Assembly: GCA_017893485.1 (NCBI GenBank)
Contig: CM030368.1
Coordinates: 176,758,504-176,822,503 of the forward strand
Reading direction: 5' to 3'
From: Hemerocallis citrina
Taxonomy: Eukaryota > Streptophyta > Magnoliopsida > Asparagales > Asphodelaceae
Length of the DNA: 64,000 nucleotides
A program made the translations under genes and the position numbers. Below the pieces are notes generated by a model. The model ran no database searches. It was not told the DNA's origin and saw nothing but the letters and a program-made list of their open reading frames with translations. Positions 12,597-24,932 of the stretch are shown here, in pieces; position 1 is the first letter of the stretch, and each line of letters begins with the position of its first letter.

Positions 12597-14208
12597 GGAC
12601 TATGACATCAATTTGCAGTATCACCCCGGTAAGGTGAACTTGGTGTCGGATGCCTTGAGTAGAAGACCAGTCGTCATGGTCCTAACTAAGCAGAGAGAAC
12701 TTGTTGAGCAGATAAGAAGGTTGGAGTTGGGAGTGATTTTTCCTAGTACTGACCGGAGTTGTATGATGCTACAGTTGTAGTCGTCTCTGGTGGAACAGAT
12801 TAAGGAAGCACAGGCAGGTGATGAGCAGTTGCAGAAGTTCAGAGCTGAAGTTGAGGCAGGTTCCACGACCGATATGGTTATTCACGCAGATGGATCACTT
12901 CGCTTTGGGGCGAGGTTGTATGTCCCAAAGGGGGAAGTTAGGCATAAGTTGCTCGAGGAAGCACACCAGTCGTCATACTCTATTCATCCCGGTGGTACTA
13001 AGCTGTATCGGGATCTGAAGCTACACTTCTGGTGGCATGGTATGAAGAGGGCCGTAGCAAGATTTGTGTCTCAGTACTTGATCTGCCAGTAGGTGAAGGC
13101 AGAAGATCAAAGAACTGTCGGGCTTCTTCAAACTCTTCCCATTCCGGAGTGGAAATGGGAGAACATCACGATGGATTTTGTGACGCCTTGCCGAGGAGTC
13201 CCAAAGGTCACAACGCCATCTGGGTGATTATGGATAGGCTGACGAAGAGTTTCCATTTCATTCCCTTCAGAGTTAGTCAGTCTACTAAGAGTCTCACAAA
13301 GAAATACATGCAGGAGATTATCAAGCTTCATGGGGTTCTGGTCAGCATTGTATCCGACTGAGATACCAGATTCAGATCTCAGTTTTGGGAGAGCTTTCAA
13401 AGCGGTCTTGGGAGCAAGTTAAACTACAGCACAACTTTTCATCCTCAGACAGGTGGGCAGTCGAAAGGACCATTCAGACATTAGAGGACATGTTGAGGAC
13501 CTGTGTGCTACAGTTTGGAGGATCTTGGGAGGATCACCTGTACTTGGTAGAGTTTTCATACAACGAAATCTATCAAACGAGTCTTAAGGCTGCATCGTAC
13601 AAGGCACTCTACAGTCGGAAGTGTAGATCACCAGTGTGTTGGGATGACATTGGTGAGAGCAAGCTGTTGGGGCCAGAGTTGATCACGAGAACTATCGATA
13701 CAGTGGCTCAGATTAGGAAGCATCTTCAAGCAGCACAGGACAGACAGAGAAAATGGGCAGATGTTCATAGAAGGCCCTTGGAGTTTGCAGTGGGAGATCA
13801 TGTATTTCTTAAGGTATCTCCGTGGAGAGGCGTTATCTGGTTTGGTGGCGGAGGTAAGCTAAGCCCCAGGTTCATCGGGTCGTTCGATATTGTGGAGCGA
13901 GTAGGCAAGGTGGCCTATCGACTTGCATTACCGCCGACTCTATCTGGGGTGCATGATGTTTTTCATGTCTCCCAACTCAGGAGGTACATCAGGGAGGAGA
14001 GCCACGTGATTGACTATTCAAAGTTATCTGTACAGCTGGATCTGTCTTGTGAGATTTCGCCAGTTGCCATCTTGGCAGGCGGGTGAAAGTGCTAAAGAAC
14101 AAGGTTATCAAGTTGGTTCGAGATTCTTGGAATCCTCACTCACCGGGTGAGTCAACTTGGGAACTGGATGAGGAGATCCAGAAGAAGTTCCCCCATCTGT
14201 CTGAGTAG
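12597..14208 (+). pseudogene. Tekay pol, second part: RNase H end, integrase, chromodomain-like tail
   Basis: The frame resumes with the QYHPGKVNLVSDALSRR end of RNase H. Integrase follows: a zinc-finger part (LLEEAHQSSYSIHPGG, then YLICQ, where the first cysteine is replaced by Tyr), the core with ENITMDF and a DRLTKSFHF segment, then ERTIQTLEDML after a frameshift near 13450. The C-terminal region has LSPRFIGSFDIVERVG and VFHVSQLRRY. A further shift near 14075 leads to a tail with ESTWELDEEIQKKFPHL, stop at 14206, which matches the chromodomain-like end of Tekay integrases. Stops also lie near 12778, 13090 and 13361. Confidence 0.92.
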
Positions 14209-14297
14209 TCTCTTGTCTTCTTTTCCTTTTGGGTTGCCCTATGTACCACTTGTCTGAATTTCGAGGATGAAGTTCTGCTTGTTAGGTGGGTAGGATT

Positions 14298-16494
14298 GTA
14301 ACCCCAGTTTCCTGTATTTGTATTTCATCAGTATTTGATTTCATTGTACTGTATTTATCAAATTCGGAACCCTGTATTGGTTTCTATCTCTAATAAAATT
14401 TTATTTTGATTTCGACTCAATTTTGTGCCCAATCTGTTTTATTTGCATTGTTCCTATCAACCCTATAGACAAAAAGAGTCCCCCTAACAATCCATTAATA
14501 TATCCATCACACAAACACTATGTAGATCTAGGAGATTTATTCATATGAATGCATGTTATAGATGTTTGGTTGTGTTTTTAGCATGTGAATAATGTCTTCC
14601 TTGTTCATGAGTTTGAAAATACATGTGGCTTGCATATTAAATACTTGTTACACTCTGATTTGTATCATACATTAATCTAATCATATTAATTTTCATGCAA
14701 AAGAAATCATATTTGTTGTTGTCCTGATTTTGTCTGCTATTTTCGACCCTGATAATGACAGAACTTTGAATTGAGTTCTAAATATGAATAATAACCTCAG
14801 GTGTCTAGTTTACAGCCCTTTTGACAGAATCGAATTCCGAATTATATTTTGTGAGTTATGGTTGTTTTAGTGCTACTGAGTCTGGATTTCCAGATTCAAA
14901 ATTTTGCTGCATCACCTTATTTTACAATTTAATTTGAGCATTCTATCAGTAAGATAATAACTTAAAATTTGACATTCTGAGACTAGACATAATAGATAAC
15001 CTTCCCAAATTTTCCTGGAAATATTTGATGAAGTTCATACCTGTTTCATGCTTGTAAACACAACTTTGAGAATTCTGGCTGAACACAAATCTATGTAAAA
15101 TGCTGTTTTGAACCCAATTTCTCTAGATTTTAAATATCGTGTTTATATTCGCTGGAACCGGCAGAGGGTCTAGTTTCTAGAAATTCTGATAGATCCAGAT
15201 TTGCATTCCTGTAGCAACGGGAATCACAGTTTTTGTGCAGCAACGTCCTGCTGTCCAGAATTGAAATTCTTGTTGTTCTTGTTAATTATAAATTGTGTTG
15301 GCATTTGAATATGTTTCCTACCCGACCTGAACTTGTTCCCTGTCCCTTATCATGTTAATTGTCCTGTCTGTGCACTTTCATGCCTGTTTTGATAATAATA
15401 ATAAATAATCAAGTCGGGGTTTAAGGGAAAGATCTAGTAGTGGACAATATAGAAAGGTGTACTCAAAAGGGAGCTCGTGTTTCCCAACTTTTTTACTATG
15501 TTTCACCAATTGTTTACTGTTTTACCTGACTACATACTTCCTTATAGGAAGGTGTACTCGGAAGGGGGCCCGTGTTTCCCAACTGTTCACTGTTTACCTA
15601 ACTACGTACTTCCCGATAGGAAGATGTACTCGGATTATTCGAATTCAGGACATTGATTACTGTTTACTGTTTATCTGATGCCTGAGTACACGGCTGTATA
15701 GAATCCACTATGAAATCTAAACAAAACTTGATTGTATGTAGCAACTATGTGGTAAATAAATGGGACACATGAAGTGCAACCTTAGATAGGATCGAACAAT
15801 AGACTTAAGAATAACATGTTTCACTTGCACACCCTGTTTCCTGATATTGTTACCTGTTACTTCTACTTGTTACGATCACTTGATATTGTTACCTTTTACT
15901 GTTACCGCTACTGTTTCCTGTTACTGCTACTTGCTGCTGTTTCCTGTTTCTTGCATGCTAGTCATTAGACTCTATTTATCTACTATTGGTTTCCTCCATG
16001 CTCTTGTTTCCTATTTCTTGCTTCATGTTCCTGTTACGCATTCTTTTTCTTGTACTACTTGCGGCCCGTAACTTGCACTAACGGGTATACTATTTTTTTT
16101 CCTATTTCTTTCAATTGCTAAATAAACAGGTTTTTGAGATCAACTACCTGCAGGAGTTGGTGAGCAGACATTTTAAGCTTCGCCTGGGAAATCATGCTTT
16201 AGTCTTTTGTGTTTTGTGTTTATTTAGTTCATGTTGCTACTTAAACTTGTAATTGGCTTGTTGTCCTGAAGTTTTACTTTCGATCCAGATCTTGTATTTA
16301 TTTGGGAAATTATATTTGTTTCAAAAAAATTCTGGTGATTAATAATTTGTTTCACGCATGCATGGTTGTATATTCTGTTATATTTCTTGTTATGCTGTTG
16401 ATTCGATCCTACAGCTCATAAATGATGAAAATCATTCATTGGATTTTGTCACGTACTCGTATTCTGTATTCCTTTTAGGAAGCGGTGCGTGACA
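14298..16494 (+). repeat. 3' LTR of the Tekay element, internally deleted
   Basis: It starts TGTAACCCC and ends GCGTGACA, 2,197 bp against 3,349 in the 5' LTR. The part matching 3424-4544 is missing; the junction at 14456-14466 carries the 10-base word ATCAACCCTA found at both edges of the missing part in the 5' LTR. The lost part includes the TATA-like and leader regions. The stretch 14209-14297 before it holds a weak purine tract. Confidence 0.9.
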
Positions 16495-17589
16495 TTGAGG
16501 CATTCGAGGTGCCTAGGGAGTTAAAGCGCTGCCCACAATAAATGCGGGAAGTTGGGGAGTTCTCCGTGGCATCTATAAAATCCTTTATCGCTGGGTGGTT
16601 GACTCACAAGTTTCTCAAGCTCCATCTTCATCTTGTGATATCTTAGTACTCAACGGGGCCCACATTGAGTGGCCCAAAAAATTGTCCTTGATCGAGGATG
16701 GTGGGGAAGTGTCTGGAAAGACTAGGCTCAGTCCCATCGAGATCGGTATTCAGTCGGGGAACCTGTTCTTGTCCCGAATTTTGAGATCTGAAGTTTTTCC
16801 CACTGGGTCCCGAGAGGCGATAATGTTTCTCTATTCTTTTCCTTCAATACTTGGTGGAGCCTTCTCGGCTAGGACCCCTCGTGTGGATGTTGCTGCTTAA
16901 CTTAGGCCTGGAAAGGATCGAGGTACTCCTTCTCGGGGTCAGCAGGGGTATCCCAAATTCCAGAATCTGATGTCCCTAGACGGGACTGAGGTCAGAAAGT
17001 TCCCATCATCAGAGAACTTTCTCCAGATGAAAGACTCATCGTCGGGGCAAGAGTACATTTATGATGCCTCTTTTGCATGGCGAGTTAATCACTTGTAGGG
17101 ATCGTTGCCCTATTCAGCCGGACGGGTACCCTTCATCATCATCGCTTTCCTTCTCTGTAATGCCTCTTCTGCACTCGAGGCATCGAAGATGGCGATGAAC
17201 TGAGGCGCCAGGTGGTCCCGGGCTGATGTTGAAGTGTGTGACGACCACATGGCATCGGACGGGCGGCGACAGCTGGTGCTGAAGTGCGAGACGACCATAC
17301 GAGGGTTTTGGTGGTAGTTCACTTGTCTTGTTGTACTTACCAATTGTGGACTGGTCACCGCCCCCTTTGTAATCATTTTTCTTTTTATGAAAAGTATTTT
17401 GCTCCAATTTTTTTTGTTGGCACAAGTGTCGCTTGCACTTTTTTTTTTGAATGCATAAACTCTCGGTATCATATGCCATCTCGAGGGGGTGGGTCTGAGG
17501 TGACATCAAGGAATTTTGCGCTAAGGTTCTTCAGTGTCGGACACCATCCCGAGAGTGTGGGTCCGAGGAGGTAATCTTATAGATTTGTA
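16495..17589. other. Tat-type 3' region, unrecognised reading frame
   Basis: An open frame at 16595-16900 (plus) reads antisense to the Tat-type pol. I do not recognise the protein. Tat-lineage elements are known to carry extra antisense frames 3' of pol, so this may be a decayed one; that is inference. Near 17320-17400 a stretch ending in 'tttttatgaaaagtatttt' resembles 2830-2900. No LTR was found here that matches the one at 35036. Confidence 0.4.
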
Positions 17590-17767
17590 ACATTGACATC
17601 TTCGGCGTCGGATGCTATGCCGAAGGATACATCCTTCGAGGACTTTGGCATTGAATCCTTCGGCATCGGATGTCTCCCCAAGGGGGATATCCTTCAGGGA
17701 TTTTTTTCCGTTGAAGCCTTCGGCATCGGATGCCATCCCGAAGGGGATATCATACGACGGTTTTGGT
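17590..17767. repeat. ~60-bp tandem repeat, left block (Tat-type 3' region)
   Basis: About three units of the form 'ttgaagccttcggcatcggatgcc' followed by 'cccgaaggggatatc'. The array continues at 21755 after the inserted solo LTR. Tandem repeats in the 3' untranslated region are characteristic of Tat-lineage elements. Confidence 0.85.
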
Positions 17768-19489
17768 GTAGCGACTCGAATTTCCAATAAATAAGATTAG
17801 AAATAAATTGCACAATTTCCAGAATCCACTTCAATGTAATCATAAACACAGTATCAAATACAGAAAAAAAAATCAAAACTTTTTATTAAAACTGTTCTTT
17901 ACATTTGCACAGCGGAAAATTTAATACATTTATTACAACACAACCCAACACTTAAACTTTAATCATCTTAAATCCAGGCTTCTATTTTACTCGGGCAACT
18001 CACTTGCAAGTCCTGCGAAAACAAACTGAAAAGTGGGCACGTCAGTTGAAGGCAACTGACGTCAACTATAATAATAGTGATACTTATAGATTTCACAATC
18101 ACAAACTTGATGCATATAATATAGCAGTAATGAATTATGCATAACAATAATAAGTAGAACAACAAGTGAAATATATTAACACAGTAATAACAGATGGAAC
18201 ATGAAACAACGATGAATGAAACATAAAATAACAAGTGAAGCTAGACTAAGTGTCAAATGTATGAAATGAAAACAGAAAACAAGCATGCATAAAACAAGTC
18301 AAGAACACAAATGCATATAATGATTTCTAATGCATACTTGTCGGATTCTATGCATCCCATACTACATAGGTCCGGTGCAAGCCCTTATTGTTCATCACTT
18401 TATAGGATTAAATCCCACTGCTACGAGATTTAGACATTCTGCTGGTACCTAGCACATGCCCCGATAATTCCGGAGGTCAATCTCTATCCACAAATAATTT
18501 CGGAGACTATTTCACTCACACCTGGGAATTTTTGAGAATACCCCCATGCCGCAAGCAATGGCGCATCACCACACACAGATGTCCCATGAGCGTCACCTCG
18601 ATCCCAATAATTCCAGAGATCAGTCCCACACAGCAGGTAATTCCAGAGACTATTTCACTCACACCTCGATAATTCCAGGGACTATCTTTCACTGTAGATC
18701 ATCCTGAGGCCCTCATACTCACGTTTGCTCCCATTTCATCACAACTCCAATTAGTGCATGTCCTTATGTTTATTATGTTCAATTAGAATCCCAGTCTTCC
18801 TAGAGTTGGTGTACCCTACCAGAATTAACTTTACTGAATCAAAACAAAAGCCCCATTGGCCAAATTCCTCAAAATCTCATTTGTCGGCATGTCAGGTTCC
18901 CACTCAACCTCTAGAGTTTCATAACTCAAAAATATCATCAACATTCTTTCTAGGGTCCACATCATAACCTTAAGCCTCAAATCAAAACCCAATTTGGTCT
19001 AAATTATACAAAATACTCTTTATTAATCACATTCCATTAAGTCAACCGATACTGTCGTAAAACTCTTTCATATATGGAAACATATCCAACCTACGAAAAT
19101 TCGTTAAAATCAACTTTTAATTACCCCTTTTTATTTATTCATAAAATTCAATCAATTCTACTAGAAATTTATCCAATTCAACTGAAACAAGCCTCTTAGT
19201 CATGTGGGATCTCATCCCAAAAATTTGAAATTCTTTTGCATAAAAATCTGAAATTAAATTCTCAAAAATTGAAGTCATAGAATCAATAATCTATAACATT
19301 AAATTTTATTAATTTAAAATTTCTCACCCAACACTTATTTTCCTTTTTGTTCTAAAACTTTAAAACTCAAGGAAAATCTCAATTGAAAAATTAAAAACAA
19401 AACAAAGCTGTTAAAACAGCAAAAAAAGAAACCAAAGCAAAAGTGTTAAATAGACTTACTGACAAAAAATTTATTAAAAAAAAAAACTG

Positions 19490-19580
19490 CGTCCATCCGG
19501 GTTCGAACCCATACGACTAGCAAAAGACCCAAGACCCACATCCGCTGGTCTAGCCAACTACCCCAAAGCCACTAACTGTT
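19490..19580 (-). other. tRNA-like (Pol III promoter-like) stretch in the LTR
   Basis: On the minus strand an exact B-box GGTTCGAACCC lies at 19499-19509 with an A-box-like TAGTTGGCTAGACC about 50 bases upstream, followed by a T-rich run. It does not fold as a complete tRNA by eye. Similar stretches lie at 29780 and 51330 in two other type II LTRs. Confidence 0.5.
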
Positions 19581-20675
19581 CGTAACTGGTGTTAAAATAT
19601 ATTTAACTAGAACACTGTACAGACCCTAGGTCCTGTACAAACTTGAAACCCTTTAACTCCAAACCCTAATACAGTAACTTGGGTTACTGTTCACCTCATG
19701 AACAGTGAACCCGAAATCCAACATACTCCAATTCAACCATACAACAATTATTCAAACCCTAATGTTAAATCTCGAATTTTTTAAATTAAAAACAACGAAT
19801 AAACATGAAAAATCTCAACTTTAAGATCAATCAAACATGAATTTAATAGCATACAATAAATTCTAATTATCTCCACAAATCTCCATCATCTACAAGTTAA
19901 ATCCATAATTATCAATCAATTTTATAGACCCCAAATTAGATTTTTGTCAATTAAAAATTGGTATTTGTATGTTCATGAAAATAATCTAGTATTTAATACA
20001 CAATCCTTCATCATACAACCATCAAAACTCTAGAATCTACAACATGAAATTAATTCTAATCAACACAGCGAATTCTCTTGTAAAAACTGTAACTTTTTAA
20101 TCAATCAAGCAATGAATTTGTGTGTATTCAATGGTCTATAAGTTTTCATAACAAATATCCATTAACTATTATAAACTCCATGACCATACAAATATTTTTT
20201 TTGTGAATCAAAACAAGTTCTTTTATACATCACCAATCTCTAATATTAAAAAACAATTTATACATGATAATCACATCTCAATTTTGGTTCTTATTCATGA
20301 AGAAGTTATAGATCTACATCAAATTTTGTAATCATGCAAGCTTTTAATATATATAACATACTTGATCAATCATCATCATTTTCTACAAGCATATAACAAA
20401 TTAAGAGATGAGAAGTACCACCCACTTCAAAGAAGATCAATGAAGAACAATAATAATCAAGAAAGAAGACTCCTCCTCCTCCTTGTGAAAGTCAAAAAAT
20501 CCAAGCTTCAAAACTCCAAGAATAATAAAGAATAATAATATTGATTTATTTTTTTTGGTTTACAAAAGAAGATGGTGGCTACTGTAGATATACGTCGGAA
20601 GGGGTCACTTTTAGGGTTTAATGACAAATTTTGCAAAAACAACCCTCATAATAAATATTTACATATATATATATA

Positions 20676-21032
20676 GGGAAAGGATCGGTTGAGCACTCCT
20701 CTAGTGCTCACCGCGTGAACACTAGGCCTTCGGGCATTCATATCAAAAATCCAAACCGTTCACATTGATCTACACATCTAAATTAGTCTAAATATGTAAA
20801 ATCAAATATTTGAAATTCATTTGCCCAATAATCATGTGACTATAAAAATAATGATTTTCAGCCATACAATTTTGTAACACTTCAATGAATGGGCACATGA
20901 ATTTGATTTTACATATTTAGACTAATTTAGATGTGTAGAACAATGTGAACGGTTTGGATTTTCGATATGAACGCCCGAAGGCCTAGTGTTCACGCGGTGA
21001 GCACTAGAGGAGTGCTCAACCGATCCTTTCCC
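20676..21032. mobile_element. Palindromic MITE in a (TA)n tract
   Basis: Arms of about 130 bp starting GGGAAAGGATCGGTTGAGCA are almost perfect inverted repeats with a ~90-bp centre. TA repeats lie on both sides. It has no coding capacity. The ends and (TA)n setting resemble the MITE at 56553 and recall the microsatellite-targeting Micron elements of rice; class not settled. Confidence 0.88.
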
Positions 21033-21754
21033 TATATATATATATATATATTCCAAATTAAGTATTTAATTAAAAAAATAAGATTTAATATATGAAAACC
21101 AATCTAGTTGGCCCTATGTGCAGCCCCAAAACTGAAATCTAGAAATTTCTACCCCAAGCGGCAAATTTTATATAGAAGTCCTTCATTTTGATATATTTGC
21201 AAACATGACATAAATTATTCATAAAAATTTAGAAAATTTAGAATTATTATCTACTAATAAATATTTGATTTTCCAAGTAAATTTCTTGACTTTTTATTTC
21301 CCAAGAAAAATATTTGCAGTAAGGTCCCCAACAATCCCAAAATTGCATATATACATATTTATTCCATTACATCAATTAAAATAAACCAAATATGGATAAA
21401 ATCTAATTTATTAGATCCTTCTACTAAATATCTGGCCCTAGATGCAGTGCATAAATTTTTACTTCAATTTTCACCTTCAAACAACTTTGCACAAAAACCC
21501 TTTTCTTTCAAAGTATTTACAAAAATAGTTTCTTTATTTAGAAAAATACCAAAATTTAGAATATACTCAATTATAAATAGGAGAATTTATTCAGAATATT
21601 AAAAGTGGAATTTGCACCCAAAAAATATTTGCATGTGTTTTGCACGTGTTTTGCACGTGTGAAAATGTCAATTTACAAAAACTTAAAATAATTAAATAAA
21701 TTGATTTAAAAATTATTTATTAATTCAAATATAGTATTTAAAATTCTGGGGCAT

Positions 21755-22195
21755 TATGGTGTTGAAGCCTTCTGCAACGGATGTCATCCTAAAGGGGATA
21801 TCCTACACGGATTTTGGCGTTGAAGCCTTTAGCATTGGATGCCACCCCGAGGGGGATATCTCTTAGGGATTTTTGGCATAGAAGCCTTTGGGGTCGGATG
21901 CCACCCTAAAGTGGATATCCTTCGGGGATTTTTGGTGTTGAAGCCTTCGTTATCGGATGACACCCGAAGGGTATATCTCATGAGGATTTTGGCGTTGAAG
22001 CCTTCGGCATCGGATGCCACCACGAGGGGGATATTCCTCAGGGATTTTTGGCATATAATCCTTCGACGTCGGACTCCACCCCGAGGGGGATATCCCTCAG
22101 GGATTTTTGGCGTTGGACCCTTCGTCATCGGATGCCACCCCGAGGGGGAAGGTCCGAGAGATTTGGCATTGAGGTTGGGTCTCGGATGCCCATTG
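21755..22195. repeat. ~60-bp tandem repeat, right block
   Basis: About seven units with the 'gaagcctt-ggcatcggatgcc' core, continuing the block at 17590-17767. Spacing is about 58-63 bp. Units vary at many positions, so the array is not young. Confidence 0.9.
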
Positions 22196-22299
22196 CAAGT
22201 GACCCAATAAGTTGAAGTTGAATGAAAATAAATTTTATTCATTGGCTGCCGAAGGCTAGTACATGCGTCGGCTTTTGAGGCCCTCATTACAAGTGCAGA

Positions 22300-24338
22300 C
22301 CCCTAGGGGCTTTCGTGGATTTCATCAGGTGTTCAGTGTCCTAGGTCCTCTTGACTACCCTGCCCTTGGGTTTTCAAGTCGATATGTACCTGGAAGGACC
22401 ACTCTGGAGACCCTGTACGGTCCTCCCAGTTGGGTGCAAGTTTTCCCTTTTTGCTCGGTTCGGATATCTCGAGTCACTTGAGCACAAGATCGCCTTTTTT
22501 GATGTTGGCGGACCAGACCTTCTGATTGTAAAATTGTTATATCCTCTGTTGGTAGAAGTTTCTTCTGATGGTCTCCCTTTCGCAAACTTTGTCGAGGAGG
22601 TTCAGGTTGGCCCCAAGACCATCTGAGTTTGAATCCTCATCAACGCTCATGACCAGTGGCGATGGCAACTCGATTTCTAGGCGGGATTACTGCCTTGGTG
22701 CCGAAGGTCAAGTTGAAAGGGGACTCGCCCATAGGGATCCTCTTGGTCGTGCGATAGGACCACAGTATGCTGGGCAGCTCGTCGACCCACAATCCCTTGG
22801 GGGATTTTTCTAATCTCCTCCTTAGGCCATCGAGAATTTTTCATTTGGCATTCTCATCCTGGCCATTGGACTAGGGGTGTAAGACAGAGGAGAACCTCTG
22901 CTGGATTCCTAGTTCTTTGCAAAATTTGTTGAAGCCCTTTTCTGTAAACTGGGTACCATTGTCAGTGATGAGGATCCGAGGAATCCTGAAACTATAGACG
23001 ATGTGCTTCCAGAAGATTTTTTGGGCCTAGTGCTCAATGCTAGTGGTCAGGGGATCTACCTCAACCCATTTCATGAAATAGTCGATAGCCACAATGAAGA
23101 AGCACCTTTGACCCGTAGTTTTAGGGAATGGTCTAACCACATCCATCCCCCACATGGCGAAGGGAGCTGGGCTAGTGATCGACTTGAGATTTACATGGGG
23201 TAAAGTCATACCCAAGAGAACCTTTGGCATGGGCCACACTTCTTTACCAGGTCCTGAGCGTCTTGTAGGAGGGTCAACCAGTAGTACCCATGGTTAAGTA
23301 CTTTCCTCGCTGGCGATCTACTACCCATGTGACAGCAATCGATTCCCGCGTGCATTTCCTCGAGCGCATACTTGGCATCTTCCAGTGACAGGCACCGGAG
23401 GTAAGGTCTGTCGTCGATCTTTGTGTAGGAGAACTTGAAAAGCATGTCGTTGATAAGCACGAACCTTTCGGCCCTAACCCTGATCCACCTAACCTCGGAG
23501 GCATCTTGGGGGAGTTCTCTGTTTCATAGGTAGTTCAGGATCGGATCCATCCAGGTTGGCTGCTGGGCGGGTGGGTCGAGACAGCGGACTTTGGAGTTTT
23601 CCTTGTCGATGCTTGGTCGAACAAGAACCTTCACTAGGACTGTATGATCTAGACATTCGAATGAGGAGGAAGCTAATTTGGATAAAGCGTCTGTCTGGCT
23701 GTTCTCTTGACGATGGAGTCGTCCTCAAGGTCGACCAAGAAAAGATTGACCTGGGCCAGATACTTGACCATCGGGTGTCGTGGACGACATATTGTCCGCA
23801 TACTTGATTGACGATGAGTTGGGGGTTGCTGAAGGCTTTGACCCATTTGGCCCCCTCTTTTTGGGCTAGGAGGAGTTCGGCTATCTGGGCATCGTACTCC
23901 GCCTCATTATTAGATGCCTTGAAGCTGAAGCGCAAAAAGTATTAGAGGACAAAGCCATCTGGGCCGTTTAAGATGACTCCGGCCCCACTACCCTCTTCAC
24001 AGGATGGTCCATCCACGTAGAGTTCCCAGAAGGGCTTACGGGAGTATCAGGGACCTCCGAATGGCGCATTCGTTTATGAATTTTTCTCCTCGACTTATAG
24101 CTGATATCGTGCTGCTCAGCTCGATGGACCATTTGATTAGACGGTCGGAGGTCTCAGGTTTATGGAAGACTTGCTTTAGCGGCTGATCCGTAAGGACTTG
24201 AACAGAGTGGGCTTTAAAATACGGACGGAGTTTTTGTGCAGCCATGACTAAGGTGTAGGCATCTTTTTCATTTTTGTGTATGGGATTTCAGCATTGCGAA
24301 TGATTTTGCTAACATAGTAGATGGGCTTTTGGGCTCCG
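22300..24338 (-). pseudogene. Tat pol, distal part: RNase H, second RNase H, integrase
   Basis: Reading leftward: GAQKPIYYVSKIIRNAEI just left of the solo LTR, then LRPYFKAHSVQVLTDQPL of RNase H; the second RNase H with FKASNNEAEYDAQIAEL (about 23930-23780); the integrase zinc part (CHMGSRSPARKVL and KKCGPCQRF, about 23340-23215); the core with GMDVV, VAIDYFMKWVE and TDNGTQF (near 22960), the glutamate in GQDENAK after a stop; and GGPYRVSRVVLPGTYRLENP at the end. Several frameshifts and stops occur. The flank near 22215-22245 is A/T-rich. Confidence 0.9.
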
Positions 24339-24932
24339 TGTAACCCCTATTGCTCATTATTATATTTTTAATTTATTTAATAAAATCCTGGATTTATTTT
24401 ATTTTATTTTTGGCTGTATTTATTTTCCCTTTTTTTTGTATTGTGTGTTGTTCTCCTTGTGATTCATTCTCTGTTTGATTCAGCCTAATATTCTCATTTA
24501 TTTGATCTACAATTTGTTCTTGATCCTGTCTATCGTTTAAACCTATTTCATGGCCTATTTGTCTCTTATTGGATTCTTTTCTTCCTATTGGATACTATCC
24601 AGTTCGCCCAAACCCATATTGACCCTATATAATCACCCTAATTATACCCTAACCCTAATCACCAAACCCTAATACTTTTCTTTCTCTCAAGCCGTCACCC
24701 ACTATCTCCCCTAACCCTCGACCTCTCCTCTGCCCGTCGCTGTCAATGTCTGTGACTGCCGATGCCGGAGACCCCCATCCCAATCACCCCCTTCCCTCTC
24801 CTTTCCTATCTCCTCGTGCCGCTGTCCTTGTCCCCGTTCGAGCCCAGCACCGCAGACCAGACCCCGACGCTATCCCCCCTTGTCGTCGACTTCGCTGTGG
24901 TCGACAACGCCGGAATCCGCTAGTCGCCAGCT

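Larger units (their letters stand above)
3265..16494 (+). mobile_element. Ty3/gypsy Tekay-type (chromovirus) LTR retrotransposon, decayed, with nested solo LTR
   Basis: It spans 13,230 bp between perfect TTGAG duplications, with LTRs at 3265-6613 and 14298-16494, a PBS at 6623 and order protease, RT, RNase H, integrase, chromodomain-like tail. That order and the tail fit Tekay/Del chromoviruses. Gag is missing: only ~350 bp separate the PBS from protease. Several stops and frameshifts break pol. A 4.0 kb solo LTR (8574-12596) sits inside RNase H. The 3' LTR has lost 1.1 kb. The element cannot move by itself. Confidence 0.93.
17768..21754 (-). mobile_element. Type II solo LTR (minus) inserted in the tandem repeat
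   Basis: Read on the minus strand it begins near ATGCCCCAGAATTTT (21754) and ends TTCGAGTCGCTACA (17768). The repeat flank TTTGG (17763-17767) against TATGG (21755-21759) fits a duplication with one mismatch. The minus strand near 18000-18070 carries the caactgacgtgcccac motif of type II LTRs. It contains a tRNA-like stretch (19490-19575) and a palindromic MITE (20676-21032). Length without the MITE is about 3.6 kb, as in other type II copies. The exact right end is uncertain by a few bases. Confidence 0.82.

Noticed and set aside
17110..17574. Overlapping ORFs on both strands near the Tat 3' region
   Set aside because: They overlap in different frames and cover the repeat-like, T-rich stretch; no conserved motif.
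19490..19580. A functional tRNA gene
   Set aside because: Only box A/B-like parts are present; no full cloverleaf with acceptor stem could be seen.
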